The notes: generated by a model not told the origin, from the letters alone. A stretch of DNA of 64,000 nt from RBG-16-66-20 sp040752005 (GCA_040752005.1 JBFMFX010000001.1:124001-188000), one strand, 5' to 3'. Shown: positions 36,203 through 45,624, numbered from the stretch's first letter. Translations and numbers: made by a program.

Positions 36203-36313
36203 GCGCCGCGCCTTGGCTTTGCCTTTTGTCCGAATTCCGGCTTGCGCCGACAGGACGGATGGGCGGGCCGGATGTCGGCTACCGGTTTTCATGAAAGAAG
36301 GGAGTGCCTCTAG

Positions 36314-36730
36314 ATGAACCAGAACATGCAACAAGACCAGCAGGGCTTCACGTTGATCGAGCTGATCGTCGTCATCGTCATTCTCGGCATCCTCGCCGCG
36401 GTGGCGATCCCGAACTTCATCGATCTGCGCTCGGACGCAAAAAGGGCGGCCGCTCAGGGGATCGCCGGGGCGCTCTCATCCGCTGCGACCGTCAACTGGG
36501 CGGCCGCGCTCGCTTCGAATAGTGGCTCGGTCGCGGTTACCGGCGCAAATGCTTCGTGTGCCAATATCGCCAACAGCCTGCTGACCGGAGGCACAGCGCA
36601 ATACTCCGGCTCGTTCACATTTACCGGCACAATAGCTTGCGGCACTGCCGGCGCGACCGGCGCTTGCTCGATCTCGAGTTCTCAGACGCCGACGGCGAGC
36701 GCCACGGCGACGATCATCTGCACCGGCTAG
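36314..36730 (+). CDS. mshA: MSHA-type major pilin MshA/MshB-like
   Basis: A 138-residue type IV pilin precursor. An 11-residue leader ending QQG precedes FTLIELIVVIVILGILA, with Phe1 and Glu5 intact, and the helix ends AIPNF. The globular part is short and rich in Ser, Thr, Ala and Gly, with four Cys; the last two bracket a small C-terminal disulfide region. GAAGGGAG precedes the ATG. It has its own promoter and is less GC-rich than its neighbours, typical for an abundant, variable pilin. MshA versus MshB cannot be separated, but it is the only such gene here. Confidence 0.87.
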   Translation: MNQNMQQDQQGFTLIELIVVIVILGILAAVAIPNFIDLRSDAKRAAAQGIAGALSSAATVNWAAALASNSGSVAVTGANASCANIANSLLTGGTAQYSGSFTFTGTIACGTAGATGACSISSSQTPTASATATIICTG

Positions 36731-36758
36731 CACGGCAGCGCCGACGGGCCCAGGCGGC

Positions 36759-37052
36759 GTGAGCCGCATCGAGCGCGCGGCGCAGGAGCTGGCAGGCGCG
36801 TTCGAGAACCTCTTTCGCGCCCGGGCCGGGCGCCAGCCGAATCGCCAGCGCGCCGCCGCGCTGGCGGAGGAGCGCATCGAGGAATTCCTTCGAGCGGCGA
36901 GGGTGGCGCGGCGCGAGTATCGCCTGGGGCTGATCGGCCGGGCCAGGGTGGCGCACCGGCTGCAGCAGGTGCTCCTCCAGAAAGGGTATCCTGCGCCCAT
37001 GGTGCGCCAGGTGCTCTTCGCGATGCTGGTGGATTCCTTTACCCGGATGTGA
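36759..37052 (+). CDS. Small charged helical protein of unknown function
   Basis: A 97-residue Arg/Ala-rich, predicted all-helical protein starting at GTG 36759, 28 bases after the pilin stop. No signal peptide, Cys or membrane segment. The C-terminal RLQQVLLQKGYPAPMVRQVL region faintly resembles a RecX-type helical repeat, but I do not assign it. Its stop overlaps the methyltransferase start as GTGA, so it belongs to the same unit. Confidence 0.6.
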   Translation: MSRIERAAQELAGAFENLFRARAGRQPNRQRAAALAEERIEEFLRAARVARREYRLGLIGRARVAHRLQQVLLQKGYPAPMVRQVLFAMLVDSFTRM

Positions 37053-37777
37053 AGGCGCTCGTCGGGCGGATCGGCGCTCTTGCGATCGAATGGTGGCGCG
37101 CAAGAAGGGGGCTGGAGCCGCGCGCCGCTGCCCCGTCCGACACGGTGCAGCCGTCGGCCTTTCCGCGCCCTGCCGCGGGCGAGAAGATCCTCCTTCACGT
37201 CGGCTGCGGTCCCGCGCGCAAGGAGCACATCCCGGTCACCGCCTTCGCCGGAGCGCAGTGGCACGAGGTGCGCCTTGACATAGATCCGGCGGTCGCGCCC
37301 GACATCGTCGCCAGCATCACCGACCTTTCGGCGGTCCCGGATGCAGCCGCCGACGCGGTCTTTTCTTCCCACAGCATCGAGCATCTGTTTCCGCACGAGG
37401 TGCCGCGGGCGCTCGCAGAGTTTCACCGGGTGCTCAAGCCCGACGGGATCGCGCTCATGACCTGCCCGGATCTTCGCGCCGTCTGCCGCAGGGTGGCCGA
37501 GGGCCGCGAGGAGGAGGTGGCTTACGTCTCGCCCGACGGGCCGATCACGCCGCTCGACATGATCTACGGCTATACCAGGACCGGCAATCCGTTCATGGCG
37601 CACCGCTGGGGCTTCACGCTGCGTACGCTGGTCGAGGCGCTGCGCGCGGCCGGGTTTCGCTCGGTGATCGGCATCGAGCGCGAGGCCGCCTTCGACCTGT
37701 GGGCGCTCGCCGCCAAGGCGGCCCGCAGCGAGGACGAACTGCGTGCACTCGCCGCGAGCCATTTCCCGCAGGGCTGA
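37049..37777 (+). CDS. Class I SAM-dependent methyltransferase
   Basis: A 242-residue methyltransferase with the Rossmann-type SAM motif LHVGCGP near residue 50, an acidic LDID segment near 76, and SSHSIEHLFPHEV plus LKPDGIALMTCPD further on, all typical of Methyltransf_11-like enzymes that modify sugars or small molecules. The start is GTG inside the preceding stop. It overlaps the glycosyltransferase gene by 35 bases. Co-occurrence with a glycosyltransferase suggests methylation of a glycan, which is inference. Confidence 0.85.
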   Translation: MKALVGRIGALAIEWWRARRGLEPRAAAPSDTVQPSAFPRPAAGEKILLHVGCGPARKEHIPVTAFAGAQWHEVRLDIDPAVAPDIVASITDLSAVPDAAADAVFSSHSIEHLFPHEVPRALAEFHRVLKPDGIALMTCPDLRAVCRRVAEGREEEVAYVSPDGPITPLDMIYGYTRTGNPFMAHRWGFTLRTLVEALRAAGFRSVIGIEREAAFDLWALAAKAARSEDELRALAASHFPQG

Positions 37778-39974
37778 GCGGCGCGCCGGGCTCGCGGCCG
37801 CGCTCTGGAGGGCGCTCGCCGCCTGGAGCGAGCGGCGCGCTCTGGAAGGAGCGACGCGCGCGTTCCTGCGCTTCGCCGGCGAATCGGGCGACGGCGAGGC
37901 GGCGCTCGCCCTTGCCAAGCGGCTGCTCGATCGCGACGAGAACCGCGAGGCAGCGCAGGTGCTCGCGCGGCTGCTCGAGCGCGATCCCGCGCGCGCGCGC
38001 GCCTGGATGATGCTCGGTGCGGCGCGCCGCAGGCTCGGCCAGCTCGATGACGCGGTGGCGGCGACCCGGCGCGCGCTCGAGCTCGAGCCGCGCTACGCCG
38101 AGGCGCGCAGCAATCTCGGCGAACTGCTCCTCGTGCGCGGTCGCGCGGCCGAGGCGCTCGAGGAGCTCGAGCGCGCGTTGCAGGAGGCTCCCGATCTGGT
38201 CGCCGCGTTGAACAACCGCGTGGCGGCGCTCTACGAGCTCGGCCGCTTCGGCGAGGCCGAACGCGCCGCGCGCGAGGCGATCGAGAGGCACCCGCAGGTG
38301 CCGCAGCTGCACGTCAACCTTGGCAACGTGTTGCTGCACACCGCGAGGGCGCGTCAGGCGGTGAAGGCGTACCGGCGCGCGCTCGAAGTGGATCCGAGCT
38401 GCGTCGAGGCCGCCTTCAGCCTCGCGATGCTCTACGGCGAGATCCCGAGCCTCGGGGCGTTTCGCGAGTACCTGGAAAGGGAGATCGCCGTCAAGGGCGA
38501 GTCGGCGCAGCGCCTCGCCGCGCTCGCGCTCGCGCGCCATGCGGCCGGCGACATCGCCGGCGCCGAGGCGGCGGCGCGCCGGGTGCTCGAGCTGCAGCCC
38601 GCGAATGTCGCGGCGCTGATGACGCTCGCCGGCTGCGTGAGCGCGCGCGGCGAGCACCAGGAGGCGGTGCGCATCCACGAGCGCACGCTCGCCGCCTGGC
38701 CGGAGCTGTACGCCGCCGCCTCGAACATCTGTTTCGAGGCGACCTACGTCGCCGAGTACTCGCCCGAAGAGGTGTTCGAGCGCCATCTCGAGTGGGCGCG
38801 CCGGTTCGAGGCACCGCGCCTTGCGCGCGCGTACCGCCATGCCCCCGGCGGCGACCCGGACAGGCGTCTTCGCATCGGCTACGTGTCGGGCGACTTCGGC
38901 AACCATCCGGTGGGATTTTTGCTGCGCGACGTCGTGCGCCGGCACGACAAGCGGCACTTCGAGATCCACTGCTTCTCGATGATGCGCAACGACGACGACA
39001 TCACCCGGGCGATCCGGCAGGCGGCCGACCGCTGGCACGACGTGCTGCTCGATTCCGACGACGAACTGGCCGCGAAAATCCACGCCGAGGGCATTGACCT
39101 GCTCGTGGACCTGTCCGGCCACACCGCGTACCAGCGGCTGTGCGCGTTCGCGCTGCGGCCCGCGCCGGTGCAGGCGACCTGGATCGGGTACTTTCATTCG
39201 ACCGGGCTTTCCTCGATCGACTACTTCATCACCGATCCGCACACCAGTCCGCGCGGTTGCGGCCAGCTCTTTTCCGAGACTCCGGTGTGGCTGCCGCACA
39301 CGCGCTTTTGCTACTCGCCGCCGGAATACGCGCCCGCGGTGGCGCCTCCGCCCTGCGAGCGCCTGGGCAGGATCACCTTCGGTTGCTTCAACCGGCTGGA
39401 GAAGCTGGTGCCCGTGGTGCTCGACACCTGGGCCGAGATCCTGCGTCGCGTGCCGCAGGCGAGGCTGTTTCTGAAGGGCAAGGGGCTCGCCGAGGGCTCG
39501 GAGCGCGAGTGGATCGTCGGTGAATTCCGGCGCCGCGGCATCGCCAAGGACCGGCTCGAATTGCGCGACCGCTCGTCGCATCTGGAGATGCTCGCCGAAT
39601 ACGGCGAGGTGGACATCGCGCTCGATCCGTTTCCGTTCAACGGCGGCATGACCACGCTCGAGGCGCTCTGGATGGGCGTGCCCATCGTGACGCTCGAAGG
39701 CCGTGGGGTCGTCTCGCGCCAGACGTATTCCGCGCTCGCCAACATCGGCCTGCCGGAACTCGCCTACCCGACGCGGCAAGCCTACATCGCCGGCGCGGTC
39801 GCGCTGGCGCAGGATCGCGCGCGACTGGCACGGTTGCGCGGCGCGATTCGCAGCCACATGGCAGCGAGCCCGATTCTCCGGCCGGAAGAGTTCACGCGGG
39901 ACCTGGAACGGCTCTACCGCGAGATGTGGCGCGCCTGGTGCGAGGGCCGCAAGCTCGCCTCCGCGATCGCATAG
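37743..39974 (+). CDS. TPR-containing O-GlcNAc transferase-like glycosyltransferase (GT41)
   Basis: A 743-residue protein. Residues of about 45-345 form tandem tetratricopeptide repeats; from about 375 it has the GT41/SPINDLY catalytic region: LRIGYVSGDFGNHPVG with the catalytic-site His, ITFGCFNRLEK and the UDP-sugar-binding PFNGGMTTLEALWMGVP. Such enzymes add a sugar to Ser/Thr of target proteins. It starts at GTG 37743 inside the methyltransferase gene. Located three genes after the Ser/Thr-rich pilin, it is a plausible pilin glycosyltransferase. It converges with the response-regulator gene after ten bases. Confidence 0.9.
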   Translation: MHSPRAISRRAERRAGLAAALWRALAAWSERRALEGATRAFLRFAGESGDGEAALALAKRLLDRDENREAAQVLARLLERDPARARAWMMLGAARRRLGQLDDAVAATRRALELEPRYAEARSNLGELLLVRGRAAEALEELERALQEAPDLVAALNNRVAALYELGRFGEAERAAREAIERHPQVPQLHVNLGNVLLHTARARQAVKAYRRALEVDPSCVEAAFSLAMLYGEIPSLGAFREYLEREIAVKGESAQRLAALALARHAAGDIAGAEAAARRVLELQPANVAALMTLAGCVSARGEHQEAVRIHERTLAAWPELYAAASNICFEATYVAEYSPEEVFERHLEWARRFEAPRLARAYRHAPGGDPDRRLRIGYVSGDFGNHPVGFLLRDVVRRHDKRHFEIHCFSMMRNDDDITRAIRQAADRWHDVLLDSDDELAAKIHAEGIDLLVDLSGHTAYQRLCAFALRPAPVQATWIGYFHSTGLSSIDYFITDPHTSPRGCGQLFSETPVWLPHTRFCYSPPEYAPAVAPPPCERLGRITFGCFNRLEKLVPVVLDTWAEILRRVPQARLFLKGKGLAEGSEREWIVGEFRRRGIAKDRLELRDRSSHLEMLAEYGEVDIALDPFPFNGGMTTLEALWMGVPIVTLEGRGVVSRQTYSALANIGLPELAYPTRQAYIAGAVALAQDRARLARLRGAIRSHMAASPILRPEEFTRDLERLYREMWRAWCEGRKLASAIA

Positions 39975-39984
39975 CCGGCGCGCA

Positions 39985-40668
39985 TCAGATCAACTTCTCC
40001 AGCCGATAGCCGTAGTTGTAGATCGGCACCACCCGATAGCCCGATTCCGGGCGCAGGTCGAGCTTCTTGCGGATCTGGCTGACGTGCGTGTCCACGGTGC
40101 GCGTGTTGAGCTCCCGGCTCCTGCCCCAGACCGCCTCCTGCAGGTGGCCGCGCGACATCAGCCGTCCGATATTGCGAAAGAGCGCCACCGCGAGGTCGAA
40201 CTCCTTGGGCGTGAGGTCAACTCTGCGGCCATCGCGCAGGATCTCTCCGCGCCGCACGTCTATCTCGAACGGCGGAAACGACAGGCGAGTTTCCTCCTCG
40301 CGCGGGTAGGCCCGGCGCAGCAGCGCGTGAACCCGGGCGAGCATCTCCGCCTGCCGCGGCGGCTTGATGATGTAATCGTCCGCGCCGTGCTCCAGAGCGA
40401 ACACGATGTCCTGCTCGGAATCGCGTACGGTGACAAAGAGCACCGGCACCTGGCGCGAGACATGGCTGCGCAGCCACTGCAGCACCTCGACTCCCGGCAC
40501 ATCGGGCACCTGCCAGTCGAGGACGAAAAGGTCGAAGCTGTCGCGCGCGGCCTGCAGCATCAGCTCGCGCCCGGAGAGAAAGCCGTGCACGTCGTGGCCG
40601 TCCTGCGCCAGCCAGCGTCTGAGCAGTGCGAGCTGGTCCGGATCGTCTTCGAGTATCGCGACGCGCAA
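39985..40668 (-). CDS. OmpR/PhoB-family response regulator, orphan
   Basis: A 227-residue regulator. The receiver domain has acidic Asp8-Asp9, phospho-acceptor Asp51 (VLDWQVPD) and Lys102 (IIKPP); the winged-helix DNA-binding domain runs from about residue 130, with LTPKEFDLAVALF and RTVDTHVSQIRKKL. The start is TTG at 40668, preceded by GGAGG six bases earlier, and gives the proper N-terminus RVAILEDD. No histidine kinase is encoded in the window. It is divergent from the aspartate dehydrogenase gene across 116 bases. Confidence 0.9.
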   Translation of the reverse strand: MRVAILEDDPDQLALLRRWLAQDGHDVHGFLSGRELMLQAARDSFDLFVLDWQVPDVPGVEVLQWLRSHVSRQVPVLFVTVRDSEQDIVFALEHGADDYIIKPPRQAEMLARVHALLRRAYPREEETRLSFPPFEIDVRRGEILRDGRRVDLTPKEFDLAVALFRNIGRLMSRGHLQEAVWGRSRELNTRTVDTHVSQIRKKLDLRPESGYRVVPIYNYGYRLEKLI

Positions 40669-40784
40669 TCGCTGCCTCCGTCCGCGGCCGGCCGGCCGGG
40701 TGCGCGAATGATACCGCCGGCGGCGCGATGGCGAGCCCTCCACCGTGTGGCAGAATGCGTGCCCCATTTTCCTGCGAGCAGGCC

Positions 40785-41600
40785 ATGAGGATCGGATTGC
40801 TCGGCGGCGGCACCATCGCCCGGCTGGTTCTGGACGGGCTGCACCGCAAAGAATTGCCGGGCGCCAGCGTCGTCGCGCTCTGCGGGCGCGGCCCCGCTTC
40901 GCGCGGCGCGGCGCTCGCGCGCGAGTTCGGGGTGCCGTACGTGATCGGGCGCGAGGCGCTGCTCGCCGCCCGCCCGGAGGTGGTGCTGGAAGCGGCCTCG
41001 CACGAGGCGGTACGCGAGCACCTCGTGCCGCTCCTCGAATCGGGCGTGTCGGTGATCGTGCTCTCGGCGGGCGCGCTCTTTGACGACGCGCTGCGCACGC
41101 GCGCCGAAGACGCGGCGCGCCGCACCGGCGCGCGGCTGTACGTGCCCTCGGGCGGAATCGGCGGTCTGGACGCACTGAAAGGCGCGTGCGCCGCGGGCGT
41201 GGACGAGGTGACGATTCAGGTCGCCAAGCCGCCGGCCGCGTGGGAGGCCATTCCGTACGTGCAGGCGCTCGGCGTCAATCTCGCGGGCGTCGCGGGGGCG
41301 ACGGTGCTGTTCGAAGGGCCGGCGCGCGACGGCGTGCCGCATTTCCCGCAGAACGTGAACATCGCCGCGGTGCTGGCGCTCGCCGGCGTCGGATTCGATC
41401 GCACGCGGCTGCGCGTGCTCGCCGATCCCGCGCTCGAGCGCAACACGCACACGATCCGCGTCGCCGGCCGCAGCGGCCGGTTCGAGGTGGTGCTCGAGAA
41501 CGTGCCGACGCCGGAAAATCCGAAAACCTCGTGGCTTGCCTGCTACAGCGCGCTTGCCGCGCTGCGCGAGTTCGGTTCGCCGGTGCGCTACGGGACCTGA
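40785..41600 (+). CDS. nadX: L-aspartate dehydrogenase NadX-like
   Basis: A 271-residue NAD(P)-dependent enzyme of the aspartate dehydrogenase family, which makes iminoaspartate for NAD biosynthesis or runs aspartate deamination. The Rossmann motif GLLGGGTIA is at residues 4-12. The C-terminal catalytic domain shows FPQNVNIAAVLALAG and NPKTSWLACYSALAAL, typical of NadX. I chose ATG 40785; no strong ribosome binding site is visible. It is followed by a GC-rich hairpin and then the tRNA promoter. Confidence 0.86.
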   Translation: MRIGLLGGGTIARLVLDGLHRKELPGASVVALCGRGPASRGAALAREFGVPYVIGREALLAARPEVVLEAASHEAVREHLVPLLESGVSVIVLSAGALFDDALRTRAEDAARRTGARLYVPSGGIGGLDALKGACAAGVDEVTIQVAKPPAAWEAIPYVQALGVNLAGVAGATVLFEGPARDGVPHFPQNVNIAAVLALAGVGFDRTRLRVLADPALERNTHTIRVAGRSGRFEVVLENVPTPENPKTSWLACYSALAALREFGSPVRYGT

Positions 41601-41657
41601 TTCCGGAGCGGTTGCAAGCGCCTGATTGCACGGCATTTGCCGCGGGTGGCTCCGCTG

Positions 41658-41677
41658 CGGGCGCCCTCTGGCGCCCG
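41658..41677 (+). terminator. Possible terminator hairpin after nadX
   Basis: An 8-bp perfect GC stem (CGGGCGCC/GGCGCCCG) with loop CTCT, located 57 bases after the nadX stop and upstream of the tRNA promoter. Only a short TTCC follows, so it may be a weak or Rho-assisted terminator. Confidence 0.4.
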
Positions 41678-41702
41678 TTCCGGGCCCGCCGTGCGCGAAG
41701 CG

Positions 41703-41731
41703 TTGACTAACCGACGGAAATCAAACATAAT
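41703..41731 (+). promoter_or_regulatory. Sigma-70 promoter of the tRNA-tuf operon
   Basis: TTGACT (41703-41708), 17 bases, CATAAT (41726-41731), the best promoter match in the window. Transcription should start about 41738, only a few bases before tRNA-Tyr, and run through tRNA-Gly, tRNA-Thr and tuf. Confidence 0.8.
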
Positions 41732-41744
41732 TTGCGGTTCCGCC

Positions 41745-41828
41745 GGAGGGGTGCCCGAGCGGTTAAAGGGGGCAGACTGTAAATCTGTTGGCCTTGCGCC
41801 TACGTTGGTTCGAATCCAACCCCCTCCA
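41745..41828 (+). tRNA. tRNA-Tyr (GTA)
   Basis: The acceptor stem GGAGGGG (41745-41751) pairs with CCCCTCC (41821-41827), discriminator A. The anticodon loop is CTGTAAA with anticodon GTA; a long variable arm and a GGTTCGAATCC T-arm are present, as expected for this class II tRNA. CCA is not encoded. Confidence 0.95.
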
Positions 41829-41920
41829 CCGCTTGACGGCGGGCGCGGGATTCGAAGCCGGGCGCGCGCCCGCAGGCGCGCTGTCTTGCATGGGTGAAGG
41901 ACAAGGAATGAAGCAAGCGG

Positions 41921-41994
41921 GCGGGTGTAGCTCAATGGCAGAGCAGAAGCCTTCCAAGCTTACGATGAGGGTTCGATTCCCTTCACCCGCTCCA
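41921..41994 (+). tRNA. tRNA-Gly (TCC)
   Basis: The acceptor GCGGGTG pairs with CACCCGC (41984-41990), discriminator T, encoded CCA at 41992-41994. The anticodon loop CTTCCAA gives TCC. It lies 92 bases after tRNA-Tyr. Confidence 0.95.
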
Positions 41995-42013
41995 GATTCT
42001 CGCAGGGGCGGCG

Positions 42014-42088
<75 letters not shown>

Positions 42089-42120
42089 TGACTGTTTAAC
42101 GTACTTGGACATTTCCGACG

Positions 42121-43311
<1,191 letters not shown>

Positions 43312-43325
43312 CGGGCGAGAGCGCC

Positions 43326-43401
43326 AGGGGCATAGCTCAATTGGCAGAGCGTCGGTCTCCAAAACCGAAGGTTGGGGGTTCGAGACCCTCTGCCCCTGCC
43401 A
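43326..43401 (+). tRNA. tRNA-Trp (CCA)
   Basis: The acceptor AGGGGCA pairs with TGCCCCT (43391-43397), discriminator G, encoded CCA at 43399-43401. Stem TCGGT/ACCGA encloses the loop CTCCAAA with anticodon CCA. It lies between tuf and secE, a conserved arrangement. Confidence 0.96.
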
Positions 43402-43420
43402 CCGACTGAAGACGAACCGG

Positions 43421-43774
43421 ATGCTGGATCACATCAAGCTCGGGCTTGGCGTCGCCCTCGTGGTGGCCGGAATCGCCGCCTACTACTGGTTCGGCGAGGC
43501 GCTGCTCGTGCTGCGCGTGCTGGCGGTGGCCGCCGGGGTGGCGGCCGGGGCGGCGGTGGCGCTCACCAGCGCGCCGGGCCGGGTCTTCCTCGCGTTCGCG
43601 CGTGAGGCGGTGGCCGAGGTGAAGAAGGTGGTCTGGCCGACGCGCAAGGAGACGATGCAGACCACGGCGGCGGTGTTCGCCTTCGTGGTGGTGATGGCGG
43701 TGTTCCTGTGGATCAGCGACAAGACCCTCGAATGGGTCCTCTACGAGCTGATCCTGGGCTGGAAGAAGACCTGA
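43421..43774 (+). CDS. secE: Preprotein translocase subunit SecE
   Basis: A 117-residue inner-membrane subunit of the SecYEG channel. Two N-terminal hydrophobic helices precede the conserved amphipathic EVKKVVWPTRKET segment (about residues 67-79) and the final membrane helix. It starts at ATG 43421, 19 bases after tRNA-Trp, and is followed at once by nusG. Confidence 0.94.
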   Translation: MLDHIKLGLGVALVVAGIAAYYWFGEALLVLRVLAVAAGVAAGAAVALTSAPGRVFLAFAREAVAEVKKVVWPTRKETMQTTAAVFAFVVVMAVFLWISDKTLEWVLYELILGWKKT

Positions 43775-43800
43775 TGCAAGCGAACCGCACGGAAGCGCAC

Positions 43801-44334
43801 ATGGCCAAACGCTGGTACGTGGTGCATGCCTATTCGGGCTTCGAGAAATCGGTGCAGCGCGCGCTCGAGGAACGCATTGCGCGCTCCGGGATGCAGGACA
43901 AGTTCGGCAGGATCCTGGTCCCGGTCGAGGAGGTGGTGGAAATGAAGGGCGGGCAGAAGCACACCTCCGAGCGCAAGTTCTTCCCGGGCTATGTGCTCGT
44001 CGAGATGGAGATGAACGACGACACCTGGCACCTGGTCAAGAACACCAGCAAGGTCACCGGCTTCGTCGGCGGCTCGGCGATGAAGCCGACGCCGATCTCC
44101 GAGAAGGAGGTCGAGGCTATCATGCAGCAGATGCGCGAGGGCGTGGAAAAGCCCAAGCCCAAGGTGCTGTTCGAGATCGGCGAGATGGTGCGCGTCAAGG
44201 AGGGGCCGTTTACCGATTTCCAGGGCACGGTCGAGGACGTCAACTACGAGAAGAACCGGCTGCGGGTGGCGGTGACGATCTTCGGGCGCTCGACGCCGGT
44301 GGAGCTGGAGTTCGGGCAGGTCGAGAAGGCGTAG
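43801..44334 (+). CDS. nusG: Transcription termination/antitermination factor NusG
   Basis: A 177-residue two-domain protein: an NGN domain starting KRWYVVHAYSGFE that contacts RNA polymerase, and a C-terminal KOW domain with EGPFTDFQGTVEDVN that contacts Rho or ribosomal S10. I chose ATG 43801 because it gives the standard NusG N-terminus; an in-frame ATG at 43774, overlapping the secE stop, would add nine residues. Confidence 0.96.
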   Translation: MAKRWYVVHAYSGFEKSVQRALEERIARSGMQDKFGRILVPVEEVVEMKGGQKHTSERKFFPGYVLVEMEMNDDTWHLVKNTSKVTGFVGGSAMKPTPISEKEVEAIMQQMREGVEKPKPKVLFEIGEMVRVKEGPFTDFQGTVEDVNYEKNRLRVAVTIFGRSTPVELEFGQVEKA

Positions 44335-44343
44335 GACGGGCAG

Positions 44344-44411
44344 CGCGCCCCGCAGGGGGCGCGGCGGGCGGCGCAGGCCGCGCAGCAACCGGGGAGGGCG
44401 CGCAAGCGCCC
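44344..44411 (+). promoter_or_regulatory. Structured leader upstream of rplK
   Basis: Two hairpins precede rplK: an 8-bp stem CGCGCCCC/GGGGCGCG (44344-44363, loop GCAG) and a 6-bp stem GGGCGC/GCGCCC with a GCAA tetraloop (44396-44411). In many bacteria ribosomal protein L1 represses the rplKA mRNA through such a leader; that this is the L1 site is inference from position. AAAGGAGA follows at 44423. Confidence 0.4.
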
Positions 44412-44435
44412 GCTTGAACCCGAAAGGAGACGGAC

Positions 44436-44867
44436 GTGGCGAAGAAAGTGGTCGGTTACATCAAGCTGCAGGTGCCAGCGGGCAAGGCAAACCCCGCTCC
44501 GCCGATCGGGCCGGCGCTCGGCCAGAGGGGCCTCAACATCATGGAGTTCTGCAAGGCGTTCAACGCCCAGACGCAGAAGATGGAGCCCGGGCTGCCGCTG
44601 CCGGTGGTGATCACGGCGTACTCGGACAAGAGCTTCACCTTCGTGATCAAGACGCCGCCCACCACGGTGCTGATCAAGAAGGCGGCGGGGATCGAATCGG
44701 GCAGCGCGCGGCCGCACACCGACAAGGTGGGCAGGATCACGCGCAAGCAGGTCGAGGAGATCGCGCGGATCAAGATGCCGGACCTGAACGCGGCCGACCT
44801 GGAGGCGGCGATGCGTACGGTGGCCGGCAGCGCGCGCTCGATGGGTGTGATCGTGGAGGGGATGTAG
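44436..44867 (+). CDS. rplK: Ribosomal protein L11
   Basis: A 143-residue large-subunit protein that binds the GTPase-associated region of 23S rRNA. It starts at GTG 44436 after AAAGGAGA. Conserved PPIGPALGQRG near residue 21 and the C-terminal rRNA-binding segment ending ARSMGVIVEG are present. Its stop directly abuts the rplA ATG. Confidence 0.98.
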   Translation: MAKKVVGYIKLQVPAGKANPAPPIGPALGQRGLNIMEFCKAFNAQTQKMEPGLPLPVVITAYSDKSFTFVIKTPPTTVLIKKAAGIESGSARPHTDKVGRITRKQVEEIARIKMPDLNAADLEAAMRTVAGSARSMGVIVEGM

Positions 44868-45572
44868 ATGGCACGCGTGTCCAAGCGCCGCAAGGCGATT
44901 CGCTCGCGCGTGGATCCGGCGAAGGCATATCCGGCGCTCGAGGCGATGAAGCTCGTCAAGGAGACCGCGACGGCGAAATTCGACGAATCCGTGGACGCGG
45001 CGGTCAACCTCGGCATTGACGCGAAGAAGACCGACCAGACGGTGCGCGGGGCGGTGGTGCTGCCGGCGGGCACCGGCAAGAAAGTGCGGGTGGCGGTGTT
45101 CGCGCAAGGGGAGAAGGCCGAGGCCGCGCGCGCGGCCGGCGCCGACGTGGTCGGCATGGAGGACCTCGCCGAGCAGGTGAAGGCGGGCAAGCTCGACTTC
45201 GACGTCGTGATCGCGGCGCCCGAGGCGATGCGCGTGGTCGGGCAGCTCGGGCAGATTCTCGGCCCGCGCGGGTTGATGCCGAACCCGAAGGTCGGCACGG
45301 TGACGCCCGACGTGGCGACGGCGGTGAAGAACGCCAAGGCCGGGCAGGTGCAGTTCCGTGCCGACAAGTCCGGCGTGGTGCACTGCCCGATCGGGCGCGC
45401 GTCGTTCACGCCCGAGCAGTTGCGCGACAACCTCGCGGCGCTGGTGGAGGCGCTGCAGCGCGCCCGGCCCGCCGGGGCGAAAGGCGTGTACCTGAAGAAG
45501 CTGTCGGTGTCGAGCACGATGGGCGTCGGCGTCCGGGTGGACCCGGGCTCGCTCTCGGCGCAGGCGCAGTAG
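44868..45572 (+). CDS. rplA: Ribosomal protein L1
   Basis: A 234-residue protein of the L1 stalk. The conserved LGQILGPRGLMPNPKVGTVT segment is near residue 127 and KGVYLKKLSVSSTMG near the end. As in other bacteria it probably also represses its own rplKA message. It immediately follows rplK. Confidence 0.98.
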   Translation: MARVSKRRKAIRSRVDPAKAYPALEAMKLVKETATAKFDESVDAAVNLGIDAKKTDQTVRGAVVLPAGTGKKVRVAVFAQGEKAEAARAAGADVVGMEDLAEQVKAGKLDFDVVIAAPEAMRVVGQLGQILGPRGLMPNPKVGTVTPDVATAVKNAKAGQVQFRADKSGVVHCPIGRASFTPEQLRDNLAALVEALQRARPAGAKGVYLKKLSVSSTMGVGVRVDPGSLSAQAQ

Positions 45573-45624
45573 CGAAGGAGCAGTCAGACGCAACGCAGAA
45601 CTTTGGGCCGCCGCGGCGCCGCTT

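Noticed and set aside
36089..36313. Sigma-54 promoter for the pilin, as in PilSR-controlled type IV pilins
   Set aside because: No GG-N10-GC pair at the right spacing was found; a sigma-70-like pair fits better.
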